Origin: a virus
DNA: 44,181 bases
Virus record (IMG/VR): IMGVR_UViG_3300010042_000004
Coordinates: 1-44,181 of that record
Strand: one strand, 5' to 3'
The position numbers were made by a program, and so were the translations under genes. The notes under the pieces are model-generated. The model searched no databases and was not told the origin of the DNA. It saw only the letters and a list, made by a program, of their open reading frames with translations. Positions 35,808 to 42,505 of the stretch are shown piece by piece. Within the stretch, counting starts at the first letter, position 1, and each line of letters begins with the position of its first letter.

Positions 35808-36490
35808 GCAGCGGCCTTTCGGACCTCATCTGGGGCTTTGCATCCGGCCTCATCTGGCTTGGGGCCCCACGATGTCGCCCAAGTGCCGTCCTCGCGGAAG
35901 GCGCGGACCCGGCTCGACCAATCGACCGCCTTACCTGTCGGGGCGGACTTCAAACCGGCGTTCACGAGGTATTCGATTTCGACGGACACCCAGCCCTTCC
36001 TCATCGCCAGTTCGATTGCCTCGAATGGGTTGCCGCCCATCTCCCGCCATTTGCGAAGCTCGCTGACGATTGCGCTGGCGGTTTCCGCAGACAGTGGCCG
36101 GCGTTTCTGAGCGCAGTGATCCGAAAACCGCTTTGCCGTCATGCCGTCAAGAACGCCTTGAAGCACGATCGATGGGTCTGCGAACCGGTCGCGCTCCGCC
36201 ACGGGGCGGGGGGTAAGGGGGGAGTTAATTTCTTTAGGGGGTGTGGGGGAGCTTTCTTTATCAGAGGGGGAAAGGGGGGCGGGGACGTTACACTCGTCAC
36301 GCGTGACAGGTGTTACATCGCGTGACACTTCGTTGCGGGAACGGTGACGGCGTTGACGTTCGGCATCATTCTGACGTTTGACGGCGCGACGGCTTTCGTC
36401 TGCGGCCTCAATCACCTCAAGAGCAATCAATGCCTGGTCATGGGTGAGGCCGCGCTCAACCATTTGACGGATCATTGCAGAAGCGCTCAT
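35804..36490 (-). CDS. Replication initiator or helicase-loader-like protein
   Basis: A 228-aa protein. The N-terminal part is helical with a possible HTH (MVERGLTHDQALIALEVIEA). A polar, Pro/Ser/Thr linker at 55-95 contains repeats SRDVTPVTRDE. A C-terminal domain follows (DHCAQKRRPLSAETASAIV, MGGNPFEAIELAMRKGWVS). The polar linker and C-terminus are typical of phage replication proteins in the O/P-like position next to DnaB. The linker DNA carries iteron-like repeats, so the origin probably lies within this gene as in lambda. Confidence 0.7.
   Translation of the reverse strand: MSASAMIRQMVERGLTHDQALIALEVIEAADESRRAVKRQNDAERQRRHRSRNEVSRDVTPVTRDECNVPAPLSPSDKESSPTPPKEINSPLTPRPVAERDRFADPSIVLQGVLDGMTAKRFSDHCAQKRRPLSAETASAIVSELRKWREMGGNPFEAIELAMRKGWVSVEIEYLVNAGLKSAPTGKAVDWSSRVRAFREDGTWATSWGPKPDEAGCKAPDEVRKAAA
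36220..36345. other. ori: Candidate replication origin with iteron-like repeats
   Basis: The stretch holds a purine-rich, partly AT-rich tract (36225-36275), then GTTACA at 36287 and 36312, the 9-mer CGCGTGACA at 36300-36308 and 36319-36327 (19-nt period), a perfect palindrome GTCACGCGTGAC (36296-36307) and more TGAC copies up to 36357. Iterons beside an AT-rich tract inside the initiator gene match the lambda origin layout. No experiment supports it. Confidence 0.5.
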
Positions 36491-36882
36491 TCAGATGCCC
36501 TCGCCACCATTTCTGCTGCGCTCATCACCCCAGACCATTCCATGAGAAGCTCGGCGTCCTTATCGTTTCGAACATCCTGCAGAATCAGCGCCGCGAATGC
36601 AGAGGAAAGGCCCGCCAGGGCCTTTATGGGAGCGGTAGAGAACCACTCGCCTGAAAGGCGATCCGATGCCGCCACACGATGGAAGTAAGCCTCAGACTGC
36701 CTCGCCAATTCGACAGATGGCGCTCGCAACTTGAACATCATCACAAGTCGAGATGGGTTGCCTGTCTGAAGAGTTGCAAGCCGCTTGTCTGGGAAAGAAG
36801 AGTAGCCAATTTTCACAGGGGCCGTACATTCGCCGGCGCCATCCAGATGCGCAATCAGGTACACATAGGTTTCTTGGATCAT
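36487..36882 (-). CDS. T5orf172-like (GIY-YIG type) nuclease protein
   Basis: A 131-aa protein beginning MIQETYVYLIAHLD. The TYVYLI ... VKIGYSS spacing is the GIY-YIG-like strand pair of the T5orf172 family. It continues DKRLATLQTGNPSRLVMMF, SEAYFHRVAASDRLSGEWF. Such proteins are found as free-standing nucleases in phages. It lies between DnaB and the replication gene, in a place typical of homing genes. Start at 36882 has GGACA upstream and overlaps DnaB by 4 bp. Confidence 0.85.
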   Translation of the reverse strand: MIQETYVYLIAHLDGAGECTAPVKIGYSSFPDKRLATLQTGNPSRLVMMFKLRAPSVELARQSEAYFHRVAASDRLSGEWFSTAPIKALAGLSSAFAALILQDVRNDKDAELLMEWSGVMSAAEMVARASE

Positions 36883-38234
36883 AGATTGTCCCTGATGCTG
36901 GAGTGGGCGATGGAACACCACAGACGACAATCCGCCGTCTCGCCGTTCCGGTTCTTGCGAATGAGGAAGTCCATCTTCCAACGTGCATCGCGCAGCGCGA
37001 ACTCGTCGGCGTCCGGGTCTTGGTTGAGGTAATATTCTTCACGGAACAGGAAGCCGACCACATGGGCGTCCTGCTCGATTTCACCGGACCAGCGCAGATC
37101 CGACATGATGGGGCGCTTGTCGTCGCGCTTCTCAACCTCACGGGAGAGCTGGCACAAAAGGATGACACAGCAATCTAGCTCCTTGGCCAGCGCGCGAGCC
37201 CGCCCAGAGACTTCCCCGGCTTCGGCAACCTTGTTGCCGGCGTATCGATCAGAAGGCGTCACGAGCCCCATATGGTCGATGCAGACCACGCCCAGCTTGA
37301 CGCCATAGGATTCCATCTCGGTTTTGACGCGCCGGCTCTTTGCCGCAATCTCCGCAAAGGTCAGGCGGGCGCTGTCATCAACGTGCATGGGGGCATCGCG
37401 CATGGCCTCATAAGAGCGGCCCAGCAGATCTTCGTGGCCCTCGATAGAGCCTTTGATCACGTCGCCAAACTTGGGGGCTCCGGTCCAATCGCATTGATCC
37501 GAGATCATGCGGGCCGAGATTTCCTGCCGCGTCATTTCCAGCGAGAAGATTGCCACACCTGTACCGCGCAACGCCGTTTGGCGGAGCGAGGAGCACATGA
37601 AGGCCGATTTACCCATGCCAGGACGCCCGGCGATGACGTAGAGCTGCCCGCGGCGATAGCCGTTGAGCTTTGCATCCAAAATGCGAAGGCCGGTCGTGGC
37701 ACCCTTGAGGTTGTCCGGGTTGCGAATGTCCTCGAACAAGTCCTGCATGGACCGATTGAGGCTCACGCCAGATTTGGCCGCCTGCACTTCCATGAGGTTG
37801 TCGAGATCAGAGAGACATGCGCTGGCGACCTTGTATGGATCAGCTTCAAACTGCTTGGCCTGTTCGACGGCCATCTGACCCATATTTACCAGCGAGCGGC
37901 GGGCCCAGCGGTCCTTGAGCGTGGCGATGAGGCCGCCGATTGTATTGATCGGCAGGCCGGCAGAGCATGCGCGGGAGTAGAATTCACCGCGTGAGATGCC
38001 GCCAAGATCGAGCGGTAGAACCGCCATGATTGCGGGCGCCGATAGCCGGTTTCCAGCCTCAACGATCTTCAGACATTCGGCATAGAGATATTGCGAAAGG
38101 CTATCGCCAAACCACTCGGGCTTGATGAACGGACCATACTGGTCAAAGGCACCATCGTTGATGAACAGCGAGCCAAGTAATGTCAGCTCGACATCGACTT
38201 CTGAAAGTTCGATCTTGGCGGCGGGGGCGTTCAT
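36879..38234 (-). CDS. dnaB: DnaB-type replicative helicase
   Basis: A 451-aa protein. The N-terminal domain (residues 10-145) has the DnaB primase-contact fold (VELTLLGSLFINDGAFDQY). The C-terminal RecA-like motor starts with Walker A GRPGMGKS at 203-210 and continues VAIFSLEMTRQEISARMIS, VCIDHMGLVTPSDRY and LLCQLSREVEKRDDKRPIMSD, the standard helicase motifs. It moves on ssDNA 5'-3' at the fork. Start at 38234 is coupled to the small gene upstream by ATGA. Confidence 0.94.
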   Translation of the reverse strand: MNAPAAKIELSEVDVELTLLGSLFINDGAFDQYGPFIKPEWFGDSLSQYLYAECLKIVEAGNRLSAPAIMAVLPLDLGGISRGEFYSRACSAGLPINTIGGLIATLKDRWARRSLVNMGQMAVEQAKQFEADPYKVASACLSDLDNLMEVQAAKSGVSLNRSMQDLFEDIRNPDNLKGATTGLRILDAKLNGYRRGQLYVIAGRPGMGKSAFMCSSLRQTALRGTGVAIFSLEMTRQEISARMISDQCDWTGAPKFGDVIKGSIEGHEDLLGRSYEAMRDAPMHVDDSARLTFAEIAAKSRRVKTEMESYGVKLGVVCIDHMGLVTPSDRYAGNKVAEAGEVSGRARALAKELDCCVILLCQLSREVEKRDDKRPIMSDLRWSGEIEQDAHVVGFLFREEYYLNQDPDADEFALRDARWKMDFLIRKNRNGETADCRLWCSIAHSSIRDNL

Positions 38235-38413
38235 GCGCACACCGTCTGAAAGGCCGCGAGCCATGCAGCCCAAGCCTTTCCCGCAAGAATACCGTGCTTT
38301 ATGTCGCCGCTGCGCTGGGCCACACCTTGCGCCTGGCGATAGTTGTCCCAAAGCGCCTGAAGAGTATCGTCACGCCGCTCTTGAGCCTGCTTAAACAAGA
38401 TCAGGTCACCCAT
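38231..38413 (-). CDS. Small hypothetical protein between helicase and DnaA-like gene
   Basis: A 60-aa helical protein (LILFKQAQERRDDTLQALWD, AGKAWAAWLAAFQ). It overlaps its neighbours by 8 and 4 bp, so it is co-translated. Similar tiny genes in this place are common in phages of this kind. Function unknown; a helicase-associated role is a guess from position. Confidence 0.6.
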   Translation of the reverse strand: MGDLILFKQAQERRDDTLQALWDNYRQAQGVAQRSGDIKHGILAGKAWAAWLAAFQTVCA

Positions 38414-38894
38414 TCTGACGCTCCATGGTGGAGGTTTTCGCGCGCTGCTTGGCCTCAACCCATTCGTGGATATCGACCAGCTTCCGACGCGCATTGAGCT
38501 TCTTGAGCGCGTGCAAAATCGACGTGTGGTTCATTCCGAAGAAGCCCGCGACTTGCGGCATGCTGTTCTGTGTGTGCTGATAGATGAGCGCCATGGCGTA
38601 GTGCCGCGCTGCAACGACCTCGACATTGCGGGAATCGCTGCAAATGCTGCGTTTTCCGATGCCATGCTTTGCTGATGCGAGCGCGAGCAGGAAACGCCAG
38701 GATGATCCGCCAAGCATATTGAGCGGAGCACCGTGCGGCGCATTCTCTGCCTCGTCGCACTCTTCATCGGGCTCGACATACAGCGGATCGATCTCGACAG
38801 CCGCCGGCGCTGCCAATGCCATAACAACCTTGGCGCCATAGAGACGCGATCGCACGCCAGCGTAATGGTCGAGCAGATTGAGGGTGTAGCTCAT
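38406..38894 (-). CDS. DnaA domain-IV-like DNA-binding protein
   Basis: A 162-aa protein. The C-terminal 70 residues match the DNA-binding domain of DnaA: VVAARHYAMALIYQHTQNSM, then GFFGMNHTSILHALKKLN in the place of the DnaA signature (G-R-D-H-T-T-V-L-H-A). The N-terminal half is an acidic spacer. There is no AAA+ domain. It may bind DnaA boxes or the phage origin and steer DnaB loading. It precedes the helicase gene in the operon. Confidence 0.82.
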   Translation of the reverse strand: MSYTLNLLDHYAGVRSRLYGAKVVMALAAPAAVEIDPLYVEPDEECDEAENAPHGAPLNMLGGSSWRFLLALASAKHGIGKRSICSDSRNVEVVAARHYAMALIYQHTQNSMPQVAGFFGMNHTSILHALKKLNARRKLVDIHEWVEAKQRAKTSTMERQNG

Positions 38895-39247
38895 GCGATT
38901 GCCTCAATGGTGATGGTGCAAGCCGGGCCTTCCGTGACCTCACGGACGGAAACCGCCTTGACGAATTTGTTGCTGTCATCGGAGAGCACGCCGCACGCGA
39001 CCAGAATGTCGAGGCAGGGCTTCACCCGGTTATCGAGATCAAAGGCCCTCTTGTTGGCCGGGCGAATATCGATGTGGACACTCACGGCCTCGGTGATGGA
39101 ACCATTGCGCTTTGCCTTGACCATCCAGCCCGCTTCTTCAGCCCATGCCCTATATGACTGTGAGCGAACGCGGCCTTTGCCTGGCACGTTGAGGAAAGCG
39201 TTGTTCAGGGATGGCGGCATGGGCACCGAAGCCGAAAACAGGATCAT
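38891..39247 (-). CDS. rusA: RusA-type Holliday junction resolvase
   Basis: A 118-aa protein of the RusA family: ASVPMPPSLNNAFLNVPGKG, RSQSYRAWAEEA and the catalytic segment AFDLDNRVKPCLDILVACGVLSDD with conserved Asp residues. RusA cuts four-way junctions. Length fits. It is on the leftward operon, while ERF and NinB are on the rightward one. Confidence 0.93.
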   Translation of the reverse strand: MILFSASVPMPPSLNNAFLNVPGKGRVRSQSYRAWAEEAGWMVKAKRNGSITEAVSVHIDIRPANKRAFDLDNRVKPCLDILVACGVLSDDSNKFVKAVSVREVTEGPACTITIEAIA

Positions 39248-39444
39248 TCCCCTGCCCTCTCGAAATACGCCGGCACCGACTGCCCCTTAGCCAACCGTTC
39301 GGCCAATACAGGATCAACCTTCTTTTCAGACTTGGTTGAGCAGAAGCGTCCGCATGTGCAGCGGGGCTGGACGGTGACGGTGGGCTTGGAGGCAATGAGC
39401 CGGGAGAGCCAAGCCGGGAGCGCTGGGGTGAAATGGGCGTTCAT
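39244..39444 (-). CDS. Small hypothetical protein with one Cys pair
   Basis: A 66-aa protein with CTCGRFC in the middle, which could take part in metal binding, and a basic segment after it. 4-bp overlaps with both neighbours. No family recognised. Confidence 0.55.
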   Translation of the reverse strand: MNAHFTPALPAWLSRLIASKPTVTVQPRCTCGRFCSTKSEKKVDPVLAERLAKGQSVPAYFERAGE

Positions 39445-39863
39445 TGTTTGTCGCCAGTGAACACGTCGAGATCGATACGCCAGTTGGCAATCTTTCCGTC
39501 CGCGCCGATGTCCATAATCACATAGTCGCCGTATCCGGGCTCGTTAGGGCACATGATGTCGGGCACATAGCCGTCAATCTTGGTGAGGACTGCTTTGTCC
39601 GCATCGAGCAGCCAATAGACCCCGGCATCGCAGACCTTGTAATGAACAGATGCAGTGGTGCCCTGAGGCCAATCAACAATGGCCCCGGCTTCGATGTCGA
39701 TAAGCGGCGCCCACGTGTCATTCGTGACGAACGGAATGGTGGGGGCCTCTTCGCTGTCCTGCTCGCCATTGACCGAGCCATCATCCCAATAGCGGACGCC
39801 ACATTCGGCGCGGAGGTACACCGCATTGACTTCGACTGGACGATTGAGTGTGATCTTGACCAT
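39441..39863 (-). CDS. Hypothetical beta-rich early protein
   Basis: A 140-aa acidic, beta-rich protein. It opens MVKITLNRPVEVNAVYLRAE, has a VRYWDDGSVNGEQDSEE loop, and closes with VIMDIGADGKIANWRIDLD. Proteins with this opening occur in many alphaproteobacterial phages, and none that I know has a function. AGGA lies before the ATG. Confidence 0.7.
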   Translation of the reverse strand: MVKITLNRPVEVNAVYLRAECGVRYWDDGSVNGEQDSEEAPTIPFVTNDTWAPLIDIEAGAIVDWPQGTTASVHYKVCDAGVYWLLDADKAVLTKIDGYVPDIMCPNEPGYGDYVIMDIGADGKIANWRIDLDVFTGDKQ

Positions 39864-39869
39864 GATGGT

Positions 39870-40031
39870 TCAGTCCTCGACGCGTGGGGTTGATTTCTCA
39901 GTTGACGGGGCCGGCGGAGCGTAATTGCCAAAGGCCGGCGCAATGCCTGCGTACGGGTTAGCGATCCCGCTTTTCAGCGCCAGTTCGGGGCATATCCAGT
40001 CCGACAGATTGCCCGCCTGGGTATTCACCAT
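39870..40031 (-). CDS. Short protein, overlapping frame or 3' end of a shifted gene
   Basis: A 53-aa frame from ATG 40031: NLSDWICPELALKSGIANPY then APAFGNYAPPAPST. The composition looks coding, and the stop is 6 nt before the next ATG, which fits the dense packing. It overlaps the gene at 39958-40371 by 74 bp, and no ribosome site precedes the ATG. A frameshift that joins the two frames is an alternative. Confidence 0.35.
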   Translation of the reverse strand: MVNTQAGNLSDWICPELALKSGIANPYAGIAPAFGNYAPPAPSTEKSTPRVED

Positions 40032-40371
40032 CCGAGCCAAACGAGCCCGGCGAATGAGCGGAAAGAAACGCTGCCAGACGTTCCTCACGGGCTTGGATGC
40101 GTTGTCGTTCAATTCGGGCCTCCTCCACAGCAATCGCCGTAAGATCCTGGATTTCGTAGTGGTCGACGCGGCGTGCTTCTTGAAACCAGAGGGCCTTGAC
40201 GCGCCGCTCAGTCCATTGCCGTTGACGCGTCCGCAGCACGTCTTTAGGCAGCTTGCGCTCACGCCTCTTGAGGGCTTCGAACGCCTCCCCTATCGCGGCC
40301 TGCACGTTGCGGCCGGCGCGGGTGGGAAAAGTTTCATGGATAAGCTCGGAGGCAAAAGCGGCATCAGTCAT
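39958..40371 (-). CDS. Hypothetical charged helical early protein
   Basis: A 137-aa very basic helical protein (EAFEALKRRERKLPKDVLRTRQ in part, then EEARIERQRIQAREERL), preceded by TDAAFASELIHETFPTRAG. I use ATG 40371; upstream ATGs at 40446 and 40461 are possible. The last 30 residues (GSFGSDGEYPGG) look less protein-like than the overlapping frame that ends at 39870. Function unknown; DNA binding is possible from its charge. Confidence 0.5.
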   Translation of the reverse strand: MTDAAFASELIHETFPTRAGRNVQAAIGEAFEALKRRERKLPKDVLRTRQRQWTERRVKALWFQEARRVDHYEIQDLTAIAVEEARIERQRIQAREERLAAFLSAHSPGSFGSDGEYPGGQSVGLDMPRTGAEKRDR

Positions 40372-40804
40372 GGGAGCGCTCTCTGGTGCGGATTTTTCCG
40401 CATTCTTGGATAAAAATTCCACGGCCTTGGAAACCCTTGCTGGCATTAATTGAACCAGCACGAGAACAGGCTTTGGAAAGGCTTAGATGATGGATTTCGG
40501 AGATAGCGAGTTGAGACGCCGCCTTGTCTCCGAGGGATTGCGCAATGGATCGGCGGGAACCGAGACGACGCGCGGAATTGGTGATGGCGGGACCGCTGGC
40601 AAAAGCGATCCGCGCCACCAACCGGCTGGCGAGGGAGGAGAACGCCAACCGATGGGTATGAGGCAGGGCACGATACGCAAGACGCGCGTGCCCTTCCTGA
40701 TGCTCATCATTGGGGGCAAGCGATGACGACCGTGCAGAAAGGCTGGCCCTGGAAAGGCCAGTTGCCACGGCGGCATAATTGGATGGACAATATTCGGGTG
40801 CCAT
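40364..40804 (-). CDS. Uncertain frame in a gap of the early operon
   Basis: A 146-aa frame whose ATG overlaps the stop of the wHTH gene (TGATG) and whose stop overlaps the next start. The linkage is good, but the product is Ser/Arg/Ala-rich and does not look folded. On the plus strand a 38-aa frame at 40545-40661 (GAGGG upstream; MAGPLAKAIRATNRLA inside) looks more natural. The region may hold either or none. Confidence 0.25.
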   Translation of the reverse strand: MAPEYCPSNYAAVATGLSRASLSARSSSLAPNDEHQEGHARLAYRALPHTHRLAFSSLASRLVARIAFASGPAITNSARRLGSRRSIAQSLGDKAASQLAISEIHHLSLSKACSRAGSINASKGFQGRGIFIQECGKIRTRERSHD

Positions 40805-41127
40805 CACGCCGCCTTCCTGTCGCCGGTCAGTGCGAGGCAATACCCCTCACCCCAGACGCTACGGACGCGGTATCCGGTTCCGACCAACTTCTTGTTGAGC
40901 CGATGCACGAAAACTTTGATGAGATTATCAGCCGTCATCGGGCCGCCGTCAGGATCGCCGCCCCACATATGGCTGATGATACCGCCATGCGTGACGGTCC
41001 GCCCGTTGGACGCCGCAACGGCAAGGAAGATCGCCGCCTCGCTTCGGGTGAGGCGAGCGGATTTCGCCACCTCGTCAAATAGGTCGGGAAGTATCTGCCC
41101 GCAGCACTCGCAAACCTTCGGGGCCAT
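40804..41127 (-). CDS. Winged-helix regulator (OmpR-type DNA-binding domain)
   Basis: A 107-aa protein. N-terminal CECCGQILPDL gives a small Cys motif. Residues 25-103 form an OmpR/PhoB-type winged helix: LTRSEAAIFLAVAASNGRTV, ISHMWGGDPDGG, NLIKVFVHRLNKKLVGTGYRV and the wing SVWGEGYCLAL. There is no receiver domain. It probably acts as a transcription factor of the phage early operon or of a host gene. Coupled to the tiny membrane gene upstream (TGATG). Confidence 0.85.
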   Translation of the reverse strand: MAPKVCECCGQILPDLFDEVAKSARLTRSEAAIFLAVAASNGRTVTHGGIISHMWGGDPDGGPMTADNLIKVFVHRLNKKLVGTGYRVRSVWGEGYCLALTGDRKAA

Positions 41128-41237
41128 CACACAGCCCCCATGACAAGGACAGCGGCCTGAATAGCGCAGTAGGCGGTGCCGATGATCAGACCGGCACCAA
41201 GCCATGACAGGAGGGCGTATTTGATGCGCTGGGTCAT
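41127..41237 (-). CDS. Very small single-pass membrane protein (36 aa)
   Basis: A 36-aa product: MTQRIKYALLSWLGAGLIIG, then TAYCAIQAAVLVMGAV. It is almost all one long hydrophobic stretch (two short helices possible). GGGAG precedes the ATG by 7 nt. Start and stop overlap both neighbours (TAATG and TGATG). It is too short for most gene finders. Function unknown. Confidence 0.55.
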   Translation of the reverse strand: MTQRIKYALLSWLGAGLIIGTAYCAIQAAVLVMGAV

Positions 41238-41341
41238 TACCATGCTCCCGTTGCAAGCCATGCGCCGAGAAGGACGCCAGCCGATAGCCAGAGGAACCAT
41301 GCGAAGTCAGAGAGTGCTTTGGTGGAGCGGGTCGGGCTCAT
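41237..41341 (-). CDS. Very small single-pass membrane protein (34 aa)
   Basis: A 34-aa product: polar MSPTRSTKALSDFA, then WFLWLSAGVLLGAWLATGAW as one helix. GGAGG precedes the ATG by 8 nt. It overlaps the GapR gene by 4 bp, and its stop overlaps the next start. It forms a pair with the next tiny membrane gene; they may act together. Function unknown. Confidence 0.55.
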   Translation of the reverse strand: MSPTRSTKALSDFAWFLWLSAGVLLGAWLATGAW

Positions 41342-41574
41342 TCTGCAGCCTCCGCTTCGGCAAGATACAGTTCCAAAAGGGCCTCCTGCTCCATGCGCTC
41401 GGCCTTTGGGATTTTCCGCAGACGGACGGCGCGCTTCATGATTTTGGTATCGAGGCCGGAAGACTTGGCCTCTTTGTAAATTTCACCGATGTCAGCCACG
41501 AGCGCGGCTTTTTCTTCCTCCATCCGTTCTATGCGGGCGAAGTAGGAGCGCAGTTGTCCATTCCCCTCGGTCAT
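41338..41574 (-). CDS. gapR: GapR-like nucleoid protein (DUF2312)
   Basis: A 78-aa protein matching GapR/DUF2312 throughout: QLRSYFARIERMEEEKAALV, DIGEIYKEAKSSGLDTKIM and KRAVRLRKIPKAERMEQEAL. In Caulobacter, GapR is an essential nucleoid protein that clamps AT-rich, overtwisted DNA and supports topoisomerases. The family is mainly alphaproteobacterial, which supports the host group. In the phage it may help replication or copy the host protein. Confidence 0.9.
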   Translation of the reverse strand: MTEGNGQLRSYFARIERMEEEKAALVADIGEIYKEAKSSGLDTKIMKRAVRLRKIPKAERMEQEALLELYLAEAEAAE

Positions 41575-41577
41575 GGC

Positions 41578-41931
41578 TTAGCCCTCGATTTCGGATTTGC
41601 GAGCAGTGCTTACATCAGCGTTTCCGCGCTTACGGATGGCGGCGGCATCAATGCGATGATTGGAAGCGCGAGCGAGGCACTTTTGGGCTTGCCACTTGGT
41701 GGCAACATCTTGGTCGTACCCAACAGCCAATTGCTCAAGCACTTCGCGCTCATGGTCGTGCCATGCCGCTATGTCCTCGCGCTCCTCTGCCTTCGCGGTA
41801 AGGATGGCGCGGGCGAGCACGACCAAGTAGCCCTCCTCAGTAGCGTCCATGTCGTGCGCAGGCGGGAAGTCATCCCAGCACTTTACAGCCGCTTCCCAAG
41901 CCTCTTGGCTGATATCCTCGGGGCGGCTCAT
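41578..41931 (-). CDS. Hypothetical early protein
   Basis: A 117-aa acidic, helical protein, MSRPEDISQEAWEAAVKCWD, then AIRKRGNADVSTARKSEIEG. The ATG at 41931 overlaps the upstream gene; a frame opening at 42090 has no ribosome site and is antisense-like. Similar 'ISQEAWE-A' openings occur in many phage small proteins. Function unknown. Confidence 0.65.
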   Translation of the reverse strand: MSRPEDISQEAWEAAVKCWDDFPPAHDMDATEEGYLVVLARAILTAKAEEREDIAAWHDHEREVLEQLAVGYDQDVATKWQAQKCLARASNHRIDAAAIRKRGNADVSTARKSEIEG

Positions 41932-42200
41932 GCGTCCTCTCCCACTGGCTGGAATGTCGGGGTAATGGACGCAACGGAAACACGGGTGCAGCCAACGGCA
42001 GCGGCGAAAACCAGCTTGCACTTGCGGGCCTGTTCGTCGGATCCTGACCACGCTTCGGAGCGCTTCTCGGTCAGTTTTGATGCCGACCAATGAAGGTACT
42101 GCCCGCCCTGCATGAGGTAGTATTTTCGCTCTGTCTTGGAGGCGTGTTCTGCTCCACCAGAGAGAGCGCGGGCTTTGGGATGGTCGAAGTTGACGGTCAT
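41928..42200 (-). CDS. Hypothetical early protein
   Basis: A 90-aa protein, second gene after the Cro-like gene. Starts MTVNFDHPKARALSGGAEHA, then KYYLMQGGQYLHWSASKLTE. It overlaps its neighbours by 4 bp. Role unknown. Confidence 0.6.
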   Translation of the reverse strand: MTVNFDHPKARALSGGAEHASKTERKYYLMQGGQYLHWSASKLTEKRSEAWSGSDEQARKCKLVFAAAVGCTRVSVASITPTFQPVGEDA

Positions 42201-42421
42201 GCGGAGGCCTCTGGTGATGGGGCAGCGTCCACGAAAATTCGCGACAGGTCGGGGCGCAGCTCGTGGCGGGAAATGCCCGTTACACGCTCGACATCAACCA
42301 CGCGATCTTCTGGAACCTTCCGCCACTGTGAGATGGCTTGGGAGGAAATGTTGCCGAGGAGCCGGGCCAACTCTGCCGGTCCAAAGCCTGCGGTGCGGAG
42401 ACGTTCAATAGGATCACTCAT
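42197..42421 (-). CDS. Cro-like HTH repressor (YdaS type)
   Basis: A 74-aa protein with an HTH at residues 10-45: RTAGFGPAELARLLGNISSQ, followed by AISQWRKVPEDRV, the recognition-helix signature of YdaS/Cro proteins, and DVERVTGISRHELRPD. It is the first gene of the leftward early operon, opposite the CI-like gene, as lambda cro is to cI. I use ATG 42421, because operator 1 begins 9 bp upstream; the longer frame to 42457 would place the operator inside the gene. Confidence 0.85.
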   Translation of the reverse strand: MSDPIERLRTAGFGPAELARLLGNISSQAISQWRKVPEDRVVDVERVTGISRHELRPDLSRIFVDAAPSPEASA

Positions 42422-42429
42422 GCCCCTAT

Positions 42430-42446
42430 TGAAAGCATATCTTTCA
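42430..42446. promoter_or_regulatory. Immunity operator O1, TGAAAG-N5-CTTTCA
   Basis: TGAAAGCATATCTTTCA is a perfect 6-5-6 palindrome, extended by one pair on each side. It lies just before the Cro-like start and would block the leftward early promoter when repressor binds. Confidence 0.8.
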
Positions 42447-42452
42447 ATGCTT

Positions 42453-42469
42453 GGCAAGCATCTCTTTCA
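42453..42469. promoter_or_regulatory. Immunity operator O2 (imperfect)
   Basis: GGCAAG-CATCT-CTTTCA matches the right half exactly and four of six on the left. Its centre is 23 bp from O1, the spacing typical of lambda operators. It directly abuts the -35 of the repressor promoter, so bound repressor could contact RNA polymerase. The 13-bp inverted pair CTTTCAGTGAAAG (42464-42476) overlaps it. Confidence 0.6.
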
Positions 42470-42498
42470 GTGAAAGCAGCGCGTGTGTCAGCGATAAC
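42470..42498 (+). promoter_or_regulatory. Predicted promoter of the CI-like gene
   Basis: GTGAAA (42470-42475, four of six) and GATAAC (42493-42498, four of six) are 17 nt apart. The transcription start would fall at about 42505-42506, the A of the ATG, so the repressor mRNA would be leaderless as in lambda P-RM. No Shine-Dalgarno sequence precedes the ATG, which agrees. Confidence 0.5.
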
Positions 42499-42505
42499 TG
42501 CATTT

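Noticed and set aside
40487-40726. 79-aa plus-strand frame opening MMDFGDSELRRRL with GGAAAGG upstream
   Set aside because: After residue 20 it becomes Gly/Thr-rich and unlike protein, and it opposes a leftward operon; kept only as an alternative in the unresolved region.
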